DNA of 64,000 bases, from NCBI GenBank assembly GCA_036620675.1, contig JAZHEE010000021.1. One strand, written 5' to 3'. Positions 1 to 8,606 of the stretch are shown one piece after another; position 1 is the first letter of the stretch, and each line of letters starts with the position of its first letter. A model generated the notes under the pieces. The model saw nothing but the letters and a program-made list of their open reading frames with translations. It ran no database searches and was not told where the DNA came from. Origin of the DNA: Jejubacter sp036620675. Its GTDB lineage: Bacteria; Pseudomonadota; Gammaproteobacteria; Enterobacterales; Enterobacteriaceae. The position numbers were made by a program, and so were the translations under genes.

Positions 1-194
1 GCCGGGCAGCCCGACGCCGATCCGCGCAAGGCGGCGGTGGAAGCCGCTATCGCCCGGGTTAAAGCACGTAAAGCCGCCCAGAATCAGGATCGGCCCCGGC
101 AGAGCGACGACGCTACCGCCGGGCAGCCCGACGCCGATCCGCGCAAGGCGGCGGTGGAAGCCGCTATCGCCCGGGTTAAAGCACGTAAAGCCGC
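1..194 (+). repeat. 117-bp tandem repeat in the rsxC tail
   Basis: Bases 1-77 recur identically at 118-194, a period of 117 bp or 39 codons. The repeat encodes the helical Ala/Lys-rich unit of the RsxC C-terminus. Identity at the nucleotide level, including synonymous positions, points to recent unit duplication or homogenisation. More units may lie left of the window. Confidence 0.9.
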
Positions 195-222
195 ACAGCA
201 GCAAGTGGTCCACGAGGAATAA
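1..222 (+). CDS. rsxC: RsxC C-terminal end (partial)
   Basis: This is the last 73 codons of the RsxC/RnfC subunit, which enters from the left edge. RsxC is the NADH-oxidising, Fe-S/FMN peripheral subunit of the inner-membrane Rsx (Rnf-type) complex; in E. coli the complex keeps SoxR reduced. What is visible is the repetitive Ala/Lys/Arg-rich tail typical of enterobacterial RsxC, with the unit EAAIARVKARKAAQ appearing twice. The stop codon at 220-222 directly abuts the rsxD start at 223, so translation is coupled. The catalytic part lies outside the window. Identity rests on the tail and on the rsxDGE-nth context. Confidence 0.93.
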   Translation, partial: AGQPDADPRKAAVEAAIARVKARKAAQNQDRPRQSDDATAGQPDADPRKAAVEAAIARVKARKAAQQQVVHEE

Positions 223-1272
223 ATGGTTTTCAGAATCGCAAGCTCCCCCTATACCCACAACCAGCGCCAGACCTCGCGCATAATGATGCTGGTTATTCTG
301 GCCAGCATCCCGGGAATTGCCGTACAGCTTTGGTTCTTCGGCTGGGGAACCCTTATCCAGCTAATTCTGGCCATCACGGCCGCCATAGCGGCGGAAGCGC
401 TGGTCATCAGATTGCGCCATCAGTCTACCGCCATTCTCAGGGATAATTCGGCCTTGCTGACCGGATTACTGCTGGGTATCAGTATCCCGCCGCTGGCGCC
501 GTGGTGGATGGTGGTACTCGGTACCGTTTTCGCCGTAATCATCGCCAAGCAGTTATATGGCGGCCTGGGCAACAATCCGTTTAACCCGGCGATGATCGGT
601 TATGTGGTGCTGCTGATCTCCTTTCCGGTTCAGATGACCAGCTGGCTGCCACCCCAGAGTCTGGCCGCTTCGGTTCCGGGCATCACTGACGCGCTAAGCG
701 TGATTTTCCACGGCCAGACTCCGAATGGCCTGACGATGAACGCCCTGCGCATGGGCATCGACGGCGTCAGCCAGGCCACGCCCCTGGATACCTTTAAGAC
801 CGGGCTGCACGCCGGACAAAGCGCAGAACATCTGCTGCAGGCGCCGATCTACAGTGGTCTGCTGGCAGGCGTGGGCTGGCAGTGGGTCAATCTTGCTTAT
901 CTGGCTGGTGGTCTGTTTCTGCTGTGGCGTAACACCATCCGCTGGCATATTCCGCTGGCCTTCCTGGCCTCGCTGCTGGTGTGTTCCACGCTTGGCTGGT
1001 GGCTGGCCCCTGAAAGTTGCGCTTCGCCGCTGATACACCTGTTTTCCGGCGCCACCATGCTGGGCGCCTTCTTTATACTGACGGATCCTGTGACCGCCGC
1101 CACCACCAATCGCGGCCGCCTGCTATTCGGTGCGCTGGCCGGCCTGCTGGTATGGCTCATCCGCACTTACGGCGGCTATCCGGATGGCGTCGCTTTCGCC
1201 GTACTGCTGGCCAATATCACCGTGCCGTTAATCGATCACTACACCCGTCCCAGGGTCTATGGTCATCGCTAA
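223..1272 (+). CDS. rsxD: RsxD, membrane subunit of Rsx electron transport complex
   Basis: A 349-residue integral membrane subunit, close to the 352 residues of E. coli RsxD. It carries covalently bound FMN and passes electrons within the Rsx/Rnf complex. About ten hydrophobic segments are visible. The flavinylation motif is QATPLD, with the acceptor Thr near residue 186, in agreement with the known T187 site of the family. The ATG follows the rsxC stop without a gap, and rsxG begins 9 bases after its stop, so this is one operon. Confidence 0.96.
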   Translation: MVFRIASSPYTHNQRQTSRIMMLVILASIPGIAVQLWFFGWGTLIQLILAITAAIAAEALVIRLRHQSTAILRDNSALLTGLLLGISIPPLAPWWMVVLGTVFAVIIAKQLYGGLGNNPFNPAMIGYVVLLISFPVQMTSWLPPQSLAASVPGITDALSVIFHGQTPNGLTMNALRMGIDGVSQATPLDTFKTGLHAGQSAEHLLQAPIYSGLLAGVGWQWVNLAYLAGGLFLLWRNTIRWHIPLAFLASLLVCSTLGWWLAPESCASPLIHLFSGATMLGAFFILTDPVTAATTNRGRLLFGALAGLLVWLIRTYGGYPDGVAFAVLLANITVPLIDHYTRPRVYGHR

Positions 1273-1281
1273 GGAGTCGCT

Positions 1282-1911
1282 ATGCTGAAGACCATACAGA
1301 AACATGGCGTCACGCTGGCGGTGTTCGCCGCGCTGACTACCGGCCTGACGGCGGTCGTTAACCAACTGACCAAAACCACTATTGCCGCACAGAGCGCAAG
1401 CCAGCAGAAGCAGCTGTTTGATCAGGTAATTCCGCCGGAGAGTTACGATAACTTTCCACAGCAAAGCTGCTACCTGATTCGCGACCCGCAGCTCGGGGCC
1501 GGGGAGCACCGCCTGTATGTGGCGCGTAAAGGCGACCAGCCGGTAGGCGTTATTATGGAAGCCACCGCGCCTGACGGCTATTCCGGCGCGATTCAGCTGC
1601 TGGTCGGCGCCGATTTCAGTGGGACGGTGCTCGGTGCCCGGGTCACTGAACATCATGAAACGCCGGGGCTGGGCGATAAGATAGAGCGCCGTCGCAGCGC
1701 CTGGATCACCGGTTTTAGCGATCAAAAAATTGAAGGTGCCGACGACCCCCGCTGGGCGGTGAAAAAGGATGGCGGCCAGTTCGATCAGTTTACCGGCGCC
1801 ACCATTACCCCACGCGCGGTGGTGAACGCCGTTAAGCGCGCGGGTCTGTTTGCCGAAACGCTACCGGCGCGGCTTAATCAGTTACCCACCTGCGGAGAGA
1901 ACCATGAGTAA
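1282..1911 (+). CDS. rsxG: RsxG, FMN-binding subunit of Rsx complex
   Basis: A 209-residue protein with one N-terminal membrane anchor (about residues 8-27) and a periplasmic FMN-binding domain. The covalent FMN attachment motif FTGATIT lies at about 170-176. It is an electron carrier of the SoxR-reducing Rsx complex. The start has a Shine-Dalgarno AAGGAG just upstream. Its 3' end overlaps the rsxE start by 8 bases, typical of this operon. Confidence 0.96.
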   Translation: MLKTIQKHGVTLAVFAALTTGLTAVVNQLTKTTIAAQSASQQKQLFDQVIPPESYDNFPQQSCYLIRDPQLGAGEHRLYVARKGDQPVGVIMEATAPDGYSGAIQLLVGADFSGTVLGARVTEHHETPGLGDKIERRRSAWITGFSDQKIEGADDPRWAVKKDGGQFDQFTGATITPRAVVNAVKRAGLFAETLPARLNQLPTCGENHE

Positions 1912-2593
1912 TGTAAAACAGATCTTTGCCGACGGGCTGTGGAAAAATAACTCGGCGCTGGTGCAGCTCCTGGGGCTGTGCCCGCTGCTGGCCGTTACCT
2001 CCACCGCCACCAACGCCCTGGGGCTGGGGCTGGCGACCACTCTGGTGCTGACGCTAACCAATACGTCAGTGTCCGCGCTGCGGCGCTGGATGCCGCCAGC
2101 GGTGCGAATTCCCATCTATGTAATGATTATTGCGTCTGTCGTAAGCGTGGTGCAGATGTTGATCAACGCCTTCGCCTTTGGCCTTTATCAGTCACTGGGC
2201 ATTTTTATTCCACTGATCGTCACCAACTGTATCGTGGTGGGCCGCGCCGAGGCCTTCGCCGCCCGTAACGGGGTCTTCCACTCGGCGCTGGATGGTCTGG
2301 CTATCGGCCTGGGTGCCACCAGCGCCATGTTTGTGCTGGGCGCACTGCGCGAGATTCTCGGCAATGGTACGCTGTTCGACGGCGCCGACGCCCTGTTGGG
2401 CAACTGGGCCCGGGTACTGCGGGTAGAAGTCTTCCATATGGACAGCCCCTTCCTGCTGGCCATGCTGCCGCCCGGCGCGTTTATCGGTCTGGGACTGCTG
2501 CTGGCGCTTAAATATCTTATCGACGAAAAAATGAAAGCGCGCCGTGCCAGAAACAACGACGCGACCATTCCAGGGACGCCGGAGAAAGCCTGA
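1904..2593 (+). CDS. rsxE: RsxE, membrane subunit of Rsx complex
   Basis: A 229-residue NqrD/RnfE-family membrane protein with six predicted helices, pairing with RsxA to form the membrane core of the Rsx complex. An upstream in-frame codon at 1850 would give 18 extra residues inside rsxG. The ATG at 1904 (protein start MSNVKQIF) follows a GGAGAG Shine-Dalgarno and matches the family length of about 230, so it is preferred. The TGA stop overlaps the nth ATG. Confidence 0.95.
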   Translation: MSNVKQIFADGLWKNNSALVQLLGLCPLLAVTSTATNALGLGLATTLVLTLTNTSVSALRRWMPPAVRIPIYVMIIASVVSVVQMLINAFAFGLYQSLGIFIPLIVTNCIVVGRAEAFAARNGVFHSALDGLAIGLGATSAMFVLGALREILGNGTLFDGADALLGNWARVLRVEVFHMDSPFLLAMLPPGAFIGLGLLLALKYLIDEKMKARRARNNDATIPGTPEKA

Positions 2594-3228
2594 TGAACAA
2601 AGCGAAAAGGCTGGAGATTCTGACCCGCCTGCGGGACAACAATCCTCACCCAACCACCGAACTTAACTTTAACTCGCCTTTCGAACTGCTGATTGCGGTA
2701 CTGCTCTCCGCTCAGGCCACTGACGTTAGCGTCAATAAAGCCACCGCCAGGCTGTTTCCGCGCGCCAACACGCCTCAGAGTATGCTGGCTCTGGGCGTAG
2801 AGGGCGTGAAGGAGTACATCAAAACCATCGGACTATTTAACAGCAAAGCGGAAAACGTGATTAAAACCTGCCGCATGTTGATTGACCTGCACGGCGGCCA
2901 GGTTCCTGCCGATCGCGCCGCGCTGGAAGCGCTGCCGGGCGTGGGCCGCAAAACGGCCAATGTGGTGCTCAATACCGCCTTTGGCTGGCCGACCATTGCC
3001 GTCGATACCCACATCTTCCGGGTCTGCAACCGCACCGGCTTTGCGCCGGGCAAAAACGTCGAGCAGGTGGAGGAAAAACTGCTAAAAGTCGTACCCGCGG
3101 AATTTAAAGTGGACTGCCATCACTGGCTGATTCTGCACGGTCGCTATACCTGCATTGCCCGAAAGCCGCGCTGCGGCTCCTGCCTGATCGAAGATCTCTG
3201 CGAATTTAAAGAAAAGGTTTATCCCTGA
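2593..3228 (+). CDS. nth: Endonuclease III (DNA glycosylase/AP lyase)
   Basis: A 211-residue protein, the exact E. coli length. It removes oxidised pyrimidines and cleaves the abasic site in base excision repair. The helix-hairpin-helix LPGVGRKTANVV contains the catalytic Lys, and the catalytic Asp follows in AVDTHIFRV. The C-terminus holds the [4Fe-4S] ligands in the order C-x6-C-x2-C-x5-C (CIARKPRCGSCLIEDLC). Its start overlaps the rsxE stop by one base, as is usual at this locus, so it is the last gene of the rsx operon. Confidence 0.98.
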   Translation: MNKAKRLEILTRLRDNNPHPTTELNFNSPFELLIAVLLSAQATDVSVNKATARLFPRANTPQSMLALGVEGVKEYIKTIGLFNSKAENVIKTCRMLIDLHGGQVPADRAALEALPGVGRKTANVVLNTAFGWPTIAVDTHIFRVCNRTGFAPGKNVEQVEEKLLKVVPAEFKVDCHHWLILHGRYTCIARKPRCGSCLIEDLCEFKEKVYP

Positions 3229-3823
3229 CGATTTCCCCTTCGCTATGGAGGGGATTCTCCTGTAGCCGCGTTTCTGAAAGATTCTGTTATCAACCCGGCA
3301 GCAAAAGCGTGCTGGCTTCCTCAATCATCCCAAAAACCACTTCAGATGGTAGATTGTTTTTTTTTATTAGTAATTTTCTATAGATTCGTGATTGAGATCA
3401 CACTGATAACATATTGTTAAATTTGTGTTTTTTTTCACCTGCTAACTCATTGCTATTGTTAGTGATTATTATTTGATAGCAACAGATATAACCAGAGTTT
3501 TCTCAAAGAGCAGTCTGATACACCATCTTTGCGCTTTGTCATCAGGACATATCACCAAAAGGTGAGAAAATGCGCGAAAAATAAGATAAAAATACAAGCA
3601 ATAGCCATTTCATAAAATTTAACGCTGAATAACATTCGTGATGGCCGAGCTTTATTCCACCCAGTGCTTGTGTAACAAAGTATGTCAAAAGCCTTGCCTG
3701 ACGCTTCAGGATAGGGAACATTACTTCCCGTTTTCCCTCCCCATATAACTAAAAGCGTGACCGCCCGGCGGAAATACGCAGACGGCTTCCTCGTTAAAAC
3801 GGGGATTAAAAAAAGAGGTATAT
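3229..3823. other. 595-bp intergenic region nth-dtpA
   Basis: No credible gene is seen. A six-pair hairpin (TCCCCT 3234-3239 with AGGGGA 3249-3254) follows nth but lacks a T tail. Bases 3350-3480 are strikingly AT-rich with T runs, unlike the flanking genes, and probably form the dtpA promoter and leader. E. coli dtpA is OmpR-controlled, but no unambiguous OmpR site was identified by eye. Confidence 0.6.
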
Positions 3824-5326
3824 GTGTCAACTGCAAACAAAAAACCAGCAGAAAGCGTTAGCCTGAACGCTTTTAAGCAACCAAAATCGTTCTATCTCAT
3901 CTTCTCCATCGAATTATGGGAACGCTTCGGCTATTACGGCCTTCAGGGGATCATGGCGGTCTACCTGGTCAGGCAGTTGGGCATGTCCGAAGGCGACTCC
4001 ATCACGCTTTTCTCCTCTTTCAGCGCGCTGGTCTACGGTCTGGTCGCGATTGGAGGCTGGCTGGGCGATAAAGTTCTGGGCACCAAACGTGTGATTTTGC
4101 TGGGCGCCATCGTTCTGGCGTTGGGCTACGCGTTGGTGGCCTGGTCCGGGCATGACGCCGCCGTGGTTTACGCCGGTATGGCAACCATCGCCGTAGGTAA
4201 CGGCCTGTTTAAGGCTAACCCTTCAGCCCTGCTTTCTACCTGCTATGATAAAGACGACCCGCGTCTCGACGGCGCTTTCACCATGTACTACATGGCGATT
4301 AACATCGGTTCGTTCTTTTCAATGCTGGCGACGCCGTGGCTGGCCGCTGAATTCGGCTGGAGCGTGGCGTTTGCGCTGAGCGTAGTGGGGATGCTGATCA
4401 CCGTGGTGAACTTCCTGTTCTGCCGCGGCTGGGTAAAGCAGTACGGTTCGAAACCGGACTTCGCTCCCCTGCACTACGGCAAACTGCTGGCGACCCTGGC
4501 GGGCATCGTCGTGCTGGTCGCTATCGCCACCTGGCTGCTGCATAACCAGGAGATCGCGCGTATCACGCTGGGCGTTATCGCGCTGGGCATCGTACTGATT
4601 TTCGCCAAAGAGACCTTCGCCATGCGCGGTACTGCGCGTCGCCGCATGATCGTCGCTTTTGTCCTGATGCTGCAGGCCGTGGTCTTCTTCGTGCTTTACA
4701 GCCAGATGCCGACTTCTCTCAACTTCTTCGCTATCCGCAACGTTGAACACTCTATTCTGGGCATCGCCTTCGAACCGGAACAGTATCAGGCCCTGAATCC
4801 GTTCTGGATCATGGTCGCCAGCCCGATTCTGGCCGCCATCTACAACAAGATGGGCGACCGTCTGCCAATGCCGCATAAATTCGCTATCGGCATGGTGCTG
4901 TGCTCCGGCGCTTTCCTGGTGCTGCCGCTGGGCGCGAAATTCGCGACCGACGCCGGTATCGTTTCAGTAAACTGGCTGATTCTGAGCTATGCACTGCAGA
5001 GCATCGGCGAGCTGATGATCTCCGGTCTGGGCCTTGCCATGGTGGCGCAGCTGGTGCCTCAGCGCCTGATGGGCTTCATTATGGGTAGCTGGTTCCTGAC
5101 CACCGCAGGCGCAGCTATTATCGCCGGTAAAGTGGCTAACCTGATGGCGGTACCGGAAAACGTCACCGACCCGCTGGTGTCTCTGGAAGTCTATGGTCGC
5201 GTATTCCTGCAGATTGGCGTGGTGACGGCGATTATCGCCGCGCTGATGCTGCTGGCAGCTCCACTGCTGAACCGCATGACTCACGACGGCGAAGAAATCA
5301 AAGAGGTCGAACAGGCCACCGCCTGA
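3824..5326 (+). CDS. dtpA: Dipeptide/tripeptide:proton symporter DtpA
   Basis: A 500-residue POT/PTR-family importer (formerly TppB) that takes up di- and tripeptides with protons across the inner membrane. The signature ELWERFGYYG (ExxER-type proton-coupling motif) is near residue 29, and the chain shows 12-14 hydrophobic segments. Alignment with E. coli DtpA is close from residue 1, starting STANKKP. The start is GTG, preceded by AAAAGAGG; the E. coli gene has the same N-terminus. It is monocistronic, with a strong terminator 20 bases downstream. Confidence 0.97.
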   Translation: MSTANKKPAESVSLNAFKQPKSFYLIFSIELWERFGYYGLQGIMAVYLVRQLGMSEGDSITLFSSFSALVYGLVAIGGWLGDKVLGTKRVILLGAIVLALGYALVAWSGHDAAVVYAGMATIAVGNGLFKANPSALLSTCYDKDDPRLDGAFTMYYMAINIGSFFSMLATPWLAAEFGWSVAFALSVVGMLITVVNFLFCRGWVKQYGSKPDFAPLHYGKLLATLAGIVVLVAIATWLLHNQEIARITLGVIALGIVLIFAKETFAMRGTARRRMIVAFVLMLQAVVFFVLYSQMPTSLNFFAIRNVEHSILGIAFEPEQYQALNPFWIMVASPILAAIYNKMGDRLPMPHKFAIGMVLCSGAFLVLPLGAKFATDAGIVSVNWLILSYALQSIGELMISGLGLAMVAQLVPQRLMGFIMGSWFLTTAGAAIIAGKVANLMAVPENVTDPLVSLEVYGRVFLQIGVVTAIIAALMLLAAPLLNRMTHDGEEIKEVEQATA

Positions 5327-5344
5327 TTAGACGGTTTTTATCAG

Positions 5345-5379
5345 AAAGCCGCCGGTGTTACGCCAGCGGCTTTTTTTTT
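5345..5379 (+). terminator. Rho-independent terminator of dtpA
   Basis: AAAGCCGC (5345-5352) pairs with GCGGCTTT (5366-5373). An inner GGTG/CGCC extension is separated by one C/A mismatch. The hairpin is followed by a run of nine T. Confidence 0.92.
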
Positions 5380-5436
5380 ATCCGCCCGCGCACTAACATA
5401 GGTTATCTTTCAGCCCGTACCCCCAAGGAGTGTCCG

Positions 5437-6045
5437 ATGAAACTGTTTTACAAAGCCGGCGCCTGTTCCCTCTCGCCCCATATCGTGTTACGTGAAACCG
5501 GGATGGACTTCAGTCTGGTGAAGGTTGATCTTGCCACAAAGCAGATTGAAGACGGAGCCAGCTTCCTCGATGTTAACCCTAAAGGCCAGGTACCGGCGCT
5601 GGAGCTGGATGACGGCACCATTCTGACCGAAGGCGTAGCTATCGTGCAGTATCTGGCCGATAGCGTGGCCGACAGGCAGCTGCTGGCGCCCGTCGGCAGC
5701 GTAAAGCGCTACCAGACCCTGGCATGGCTGAATTATATCGCTACAGAGCTGCACAAGGGCTTTACGCCGCTGTTTCGGCCGGACACACCGGAAGACTACA
5801 AGCCGCTGGCGCGCCAGGCGCTGGAGGCCAGATTTCGCTATGTGAACGAATCGCTGAAGGATCAGGCATGGATAACCGGCCAGCGCTTCACGGTGGCGGA
5901 TGCCTATCTGTTTACCGTACTGCGCTGGGCCCAGGCACTGAAGCTGGATCTGGCGGGGTTGGATAATATCGCGGGCTTTATGCAGCGCATGAACGAGCGG
6001 GAATCCGTGAAGGCCGCGCTGGCGGCAGAAAAAGCCAGCACCTGA
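5437..6045 (+). CDS. gstA: Glutathione S-transferase GstA
   Basis: A 202-residue cytosolic beta-class glutathione transferase that conjugates glutathione to electrophiles and protects against peroxides. The N-terminal thioredoxin-like domain starts MKLFYKAGACSLSPH, with the beta-class catalytic Cys10 in GACSLSPH. The glutathione-binding loop PKGQVPALELDDG and TEGVAI motif follow. The all-helical C-terminal domain has FTVADAYLF. It is monocistronic with AAGGAG upstream and convergent with pdxY. Confidence 0.96.
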   Translation: MKLFYKAGACSLSPHIVLRETGMDFSLVKVDLATKQIEDGASFLDVNPKGQVPALELDDGTILTEGVAIVQYLADSVADRQLLAPVGSVKRYQTLAWLNYIATELHKGFTPLFRPDTPEDYKPLARQALEARFRYVNESLKDQAWITGQRFTVADAYLFTVLRWAQALKLDLAGLDNIAGFMQRMNERESVKAALAAEKAST

Positions 6046-6084
6046 TAGAAGACGGCGCTCCTGGCTTGCGGAGCGCCGCAGGAT

Positions 6085-6945
6085 TTACAGCGCGACGGCG
6101 TTAAACCATTCGGACGGCGTCGCAATCTCCTCCTGAGCGGCCACCACCTGCAGTTCGTATTCGGCCATACGTTTCGTCACCTGCATCAGCCCGTATACGG
6201 CAGACGTCACATGCTCCAGACCCGCTTTCAGCGCAGCGCCCTGCAGCAGCTTCACCAGCATCAGACCGCTGGTGACGTCGCCCACGCCCACCGGTTGACG
6301 CTCTCCGAAATCCACCAGAGGGCGACTGATATGCCAGGCTTCGTCGGCGGTGACCAGCAGCATCTCAAAGCCGTGGGGATCGCGCCCGGCGCGGGCCAGA
6401 TGCTTCACCAGCACAATCTTCGGCCCCTGACCGATCAGCTTACGGGCCGCCGCGATCGCCTGCTCCACTGAAGTGACAGTGTCACCACTAAGCATCTCCA
6501 GCTCCAGCAAATTGGGAGCTATCATGTCGCAGGCGGGCAGCGCATAGCGAACATGGAACTCCGCCACGCCTGGCGCCACGATACAGCCCTTTTCCGGGTG
6601 CCCCATCACGGGATCGCAAAACCAGACCGCCTTAGGATTCGCGGCTTTAACCTGACGCACGATACGCAAAATATGCTCACCCTGCTCCGCCGACCCCAGA
6701 TAGCCGCTCAGTACGGCGTCACAGCGCTTTAACTGACCGATATTCTCGATTCCCTGTACGATTTCGCTCAAATGTTCAGGCGGCATCACGCAGCCGGTCC
6801 ACTGCCCGTACTGGGTATGATTAGAGAACTGCACGGTATTAAGCGGCCAGACGTTGGCCCCCAGGCGACGCATGGGAAACTCCGCGGCGCTGTTGCCCGC
6901 ATGGCCGAACACCACGTGGGACTGGATGGCGAGAATGTTTTTCAT
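6085..6945 (-). CDS. pdxY: Pyridoxal kinase PdxY
   Basis: A 286-residue PfkB-like kinase that phosphorylates pyridoxal in the vitamin B6 salvage pathway. The N-terminus MKNILAIQSHVVFGHAGN matches E. coli PdxY, so the ATG at 6945 is chosen over an in-frame codon 33 bases upstream. The C-terminal GVGDVTSGL is the kinase anion-hole/catalytic Asp motif. It is downstream of tyrS and pdxH in the same direction, as in E. coli, though a strong hairpin lies between tyrS and pdxY. Confidence 0.96.
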   Translation of the reverse strand: MKNILAIQSHVVFGHAGNSAAEFPMRRLGANVWPLNTVQFSNHTQYGQWTGCVMPPEHLSEIVQGIENIGQLKRCDAVLSGYLGSAEQGEHILRIVRQVKAANPKAVWFCDPVMGHPEKGCIVAPGVAEFHVRYALPACDMIAPNLLELEMLSGDTVTSVEQAIAAARKLIGQGPKIVLVKHLARAGRDPHGFEMLLVTADEAWHISRPLVDFGERQPVGVGDVTSGLMLVKLLQGAALKAGLEHVTSAVYGLMQVTKRMAEYELQVVAAQEEIATPSEWFNAVAL

Positions 6946-6975
6946 AGTGTAATCCGGGAAGAGTTCTTCACTTGC

Positions 6976-7009
6976 CATAAAAAAGGCGTGGGTATTCTCC
7001 CACGCCTTT
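6976..7009 (-). terminator. Terminator between tyrS and pdxY
   Basis: AAAGGCGTGGG (6982-6992) and CCCACGCCTTT (6999-7009) form a perfect 11-pair stem. Read on the minus strand it is followed by six T. It should end or attenuate tyrS transcripts before pdxY. Confidence 0.9.
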
Positions 7010-7077
7010 CAGTCGTCTACAGGCGCCGCAAACGCGGGGTTTCACGGCACCGGTATTGTTCATCGTTATACTTTCAG

Positions 7078-8349
7078 TTACTTCCAGCACACCAGGCAGT
7101 AATTTTTCTTACCGCGGCGCAGCAGCGTATAGCGTCCGAACAGACGATCGGCATCGCTGAACGCATGTTCCGGGTTACTCTGCTTTTCACCATTAACGGT
7201 GATGGCGTTCTGGGCGATGGTTTTACGCGCCTGGCCGCGGGAAGGCTGCAGCCCGGAATCCACCAGCGCCTGTTGCAGATCGGCGCTTTTTTCCAGTTCG
7301 ATCATCGGCACACCGTCCTGCGCCAGCTGAGCGAAATCTTCTTCGGTCAGGTCGCCCAGGCTGCCGTTAAACAGGCTGCGGGTAATACGCTGAGCAGCGG
7401 CCAGCCCCTGCTCACCATGAACCAGACGGGTCACTTCTTCAGCCAGCACATACTGGGCACGCGGCGCCGTACCGCTGTTTTTGTCTTCTTCTTCCAGGGC
7501 ATTGATATCTTCAATACTCATAAAGGTGAAGAACTTCAGGAAGCGGTAAACGTCCGCGTCCGCCGTGTTAATCCAGAACTGATAGAACTTGTACGGACTG
7601 GTCTTTTTCGGATCCAGCCATACCGCGCCGCCTTCAGTCTTACCGAATTTAGTGCCGTCGGATTTAGTGATCAGCGGTACAGTCAACCCAAAGGCCTGTT
7701 TCTGATGCAGTCGACGGGTCAGATCGATACCGGAAACGATATTGCCCCACTGATCGGAACCGCCAATCTGCAGCACCACATCGTGGCGCTCATTCAGACA
7801 GGCGAAATCGTACCCCTGCAGCAGGTTATAGGAAAACTCGGTGAAAGAGATGCCCACATCGTCGCGATTCAACCGCTGTTTTACGGCTTCTTTGTTAATC
7901 ATCTGGTTAACAGAGAAATGTTTACCGATATCGCGCAGGAACGTCAGCACGTTCATGCTGGCGAACCAGTCATAGTTGTTGGCGGCGATAGCGGCGTTGT
8001 CGCCATTCTCAAAGTCCAGGAAAGGCGCGACCTGGCGGCGGATTTTCTCCACCCACTCCTGTACCGTCTCTTCGGTATTTAATTTACGTTCGACCGCCTT
8101 AAAGCTGGGGTCGCCGATAAGCCCGGTGGCCCCGCCTACCAGCGCTACGGGCTTATGACCAGCCTGCTGGAAGCGCTTGAGGCAGAGTAACGGAACCAGA
8201 TGGCCCAAATGCAAGCTGTCGGCGGTGGGGTCGAAGCCACAATAGAGTGCGATTGGCCCCTGCGCCAGTCGCTCTGCTAACGCTTCCTCGTCCGTCACCT
8301 GGGCCACCAGGCCCCGCTCTTGCAATTGCTCAATCAGATTGCTTGCCAT
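7078..8349 (-). CDS. tyrS: Tyrosyl-tRNA synthetase
   Basis: A 423-residue class I aminoacyl-tRNA synthetase charging tRNA-Tyr. The HIGH-type motif is HLGH (about residue 47) and the KMSKS-type motif is KFGKT. The C-terminal S4-like RNA-binding domain includes PSRGQARKTI. The open frame extends 28 codons further upstream, but the ATG at 8349 (MASNLIEQL) has GGAG seven bases before it and matches E. coli TyrS. It lies downstream of pdxH, with an ERIC element in the gap. Confidence 0.97.
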   Translation of the reverse strand: MASNLIEQLQERGLVAQVTDEEALAERLAQGPIALYCGFDPTADSLHLGHLVPLLCLKRFQQAGHKPVALVGGATGLIGDPSFKAVERKLNTEETVQEWVEKIRRQVAPFLDFENGDNAAIAANNYDWFASMNVLTFLRDIGKHFSVNQMINKEAVKQRLNRDDVGISFTEFSYNLLQGYDFACLNERHDVVLQIGGSDQWGNIVSGIDLTRRLHQKQAFGLTVPLITKSDGTKFGKTEGGAVWLDPKKTSPYKFYQFWINTADADVYRFLKFFTFMSIEDINALEEEDKNSGTAPRAQYVLAEEVTRLVHGEQGLAAAQRITRSLFNGSLGDLTEEDFAQLAQDGVPMIELEKSADLQQALVDSGLQPSRGQARKTIAQNAITVNGEKQSNPEHAFSDADRLFGRYTLLRRGKKNYCLVCWK

Positions 8350-8423
8350 CAAATTCTCCATGTAAAAACGACTGCACCTTTGCCGGTACACGGCTTTTCG
8401 CATGTGTTGCGAAAATAGAGTGT

Positions 8424-8552
8424 TATTACCCAAAATAATTCAAGTTGCAGGAGGGCGGCAAGGGAGCGAATCCCCGGAATCATAGCCGTACTATGTAACC
8501 GGGTGAGCGAGTGCAGCCAACACACCTGCAGCTTGAAGAATGAAGGGTAATA
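8424..8552. repeat. ERIC (IRU) element, copy 1
   Basis: A 129-bp imperfect palindrome bounded by TATTACCC (8424-8431) and GGGTAATA (8545-8552). It contains the family core words AATTCAAGTTGCAGG, GCGAATCCCC, GGGTGAGCGAG and GCAGCCAAC, which are those of enterobacterial repetitive intergenic consensus elements. It lies between pdxH and tyrS and so would be transcribed within their shared mRNA as a long hairpin. Confidence 0.93.
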
Positions 8553-8606
8553 GAATAAAGCGCCGGCCTTCTCAGTGCCAGCGCTATGAGTGACAATTTC
8601 ACCGTA

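Noticed and set aside
6772..8082. A 436-codon open frame antisense to tyrS and pdxY
   Set aside because: It spans two real genes and a terminator on the other strand and has no family features.
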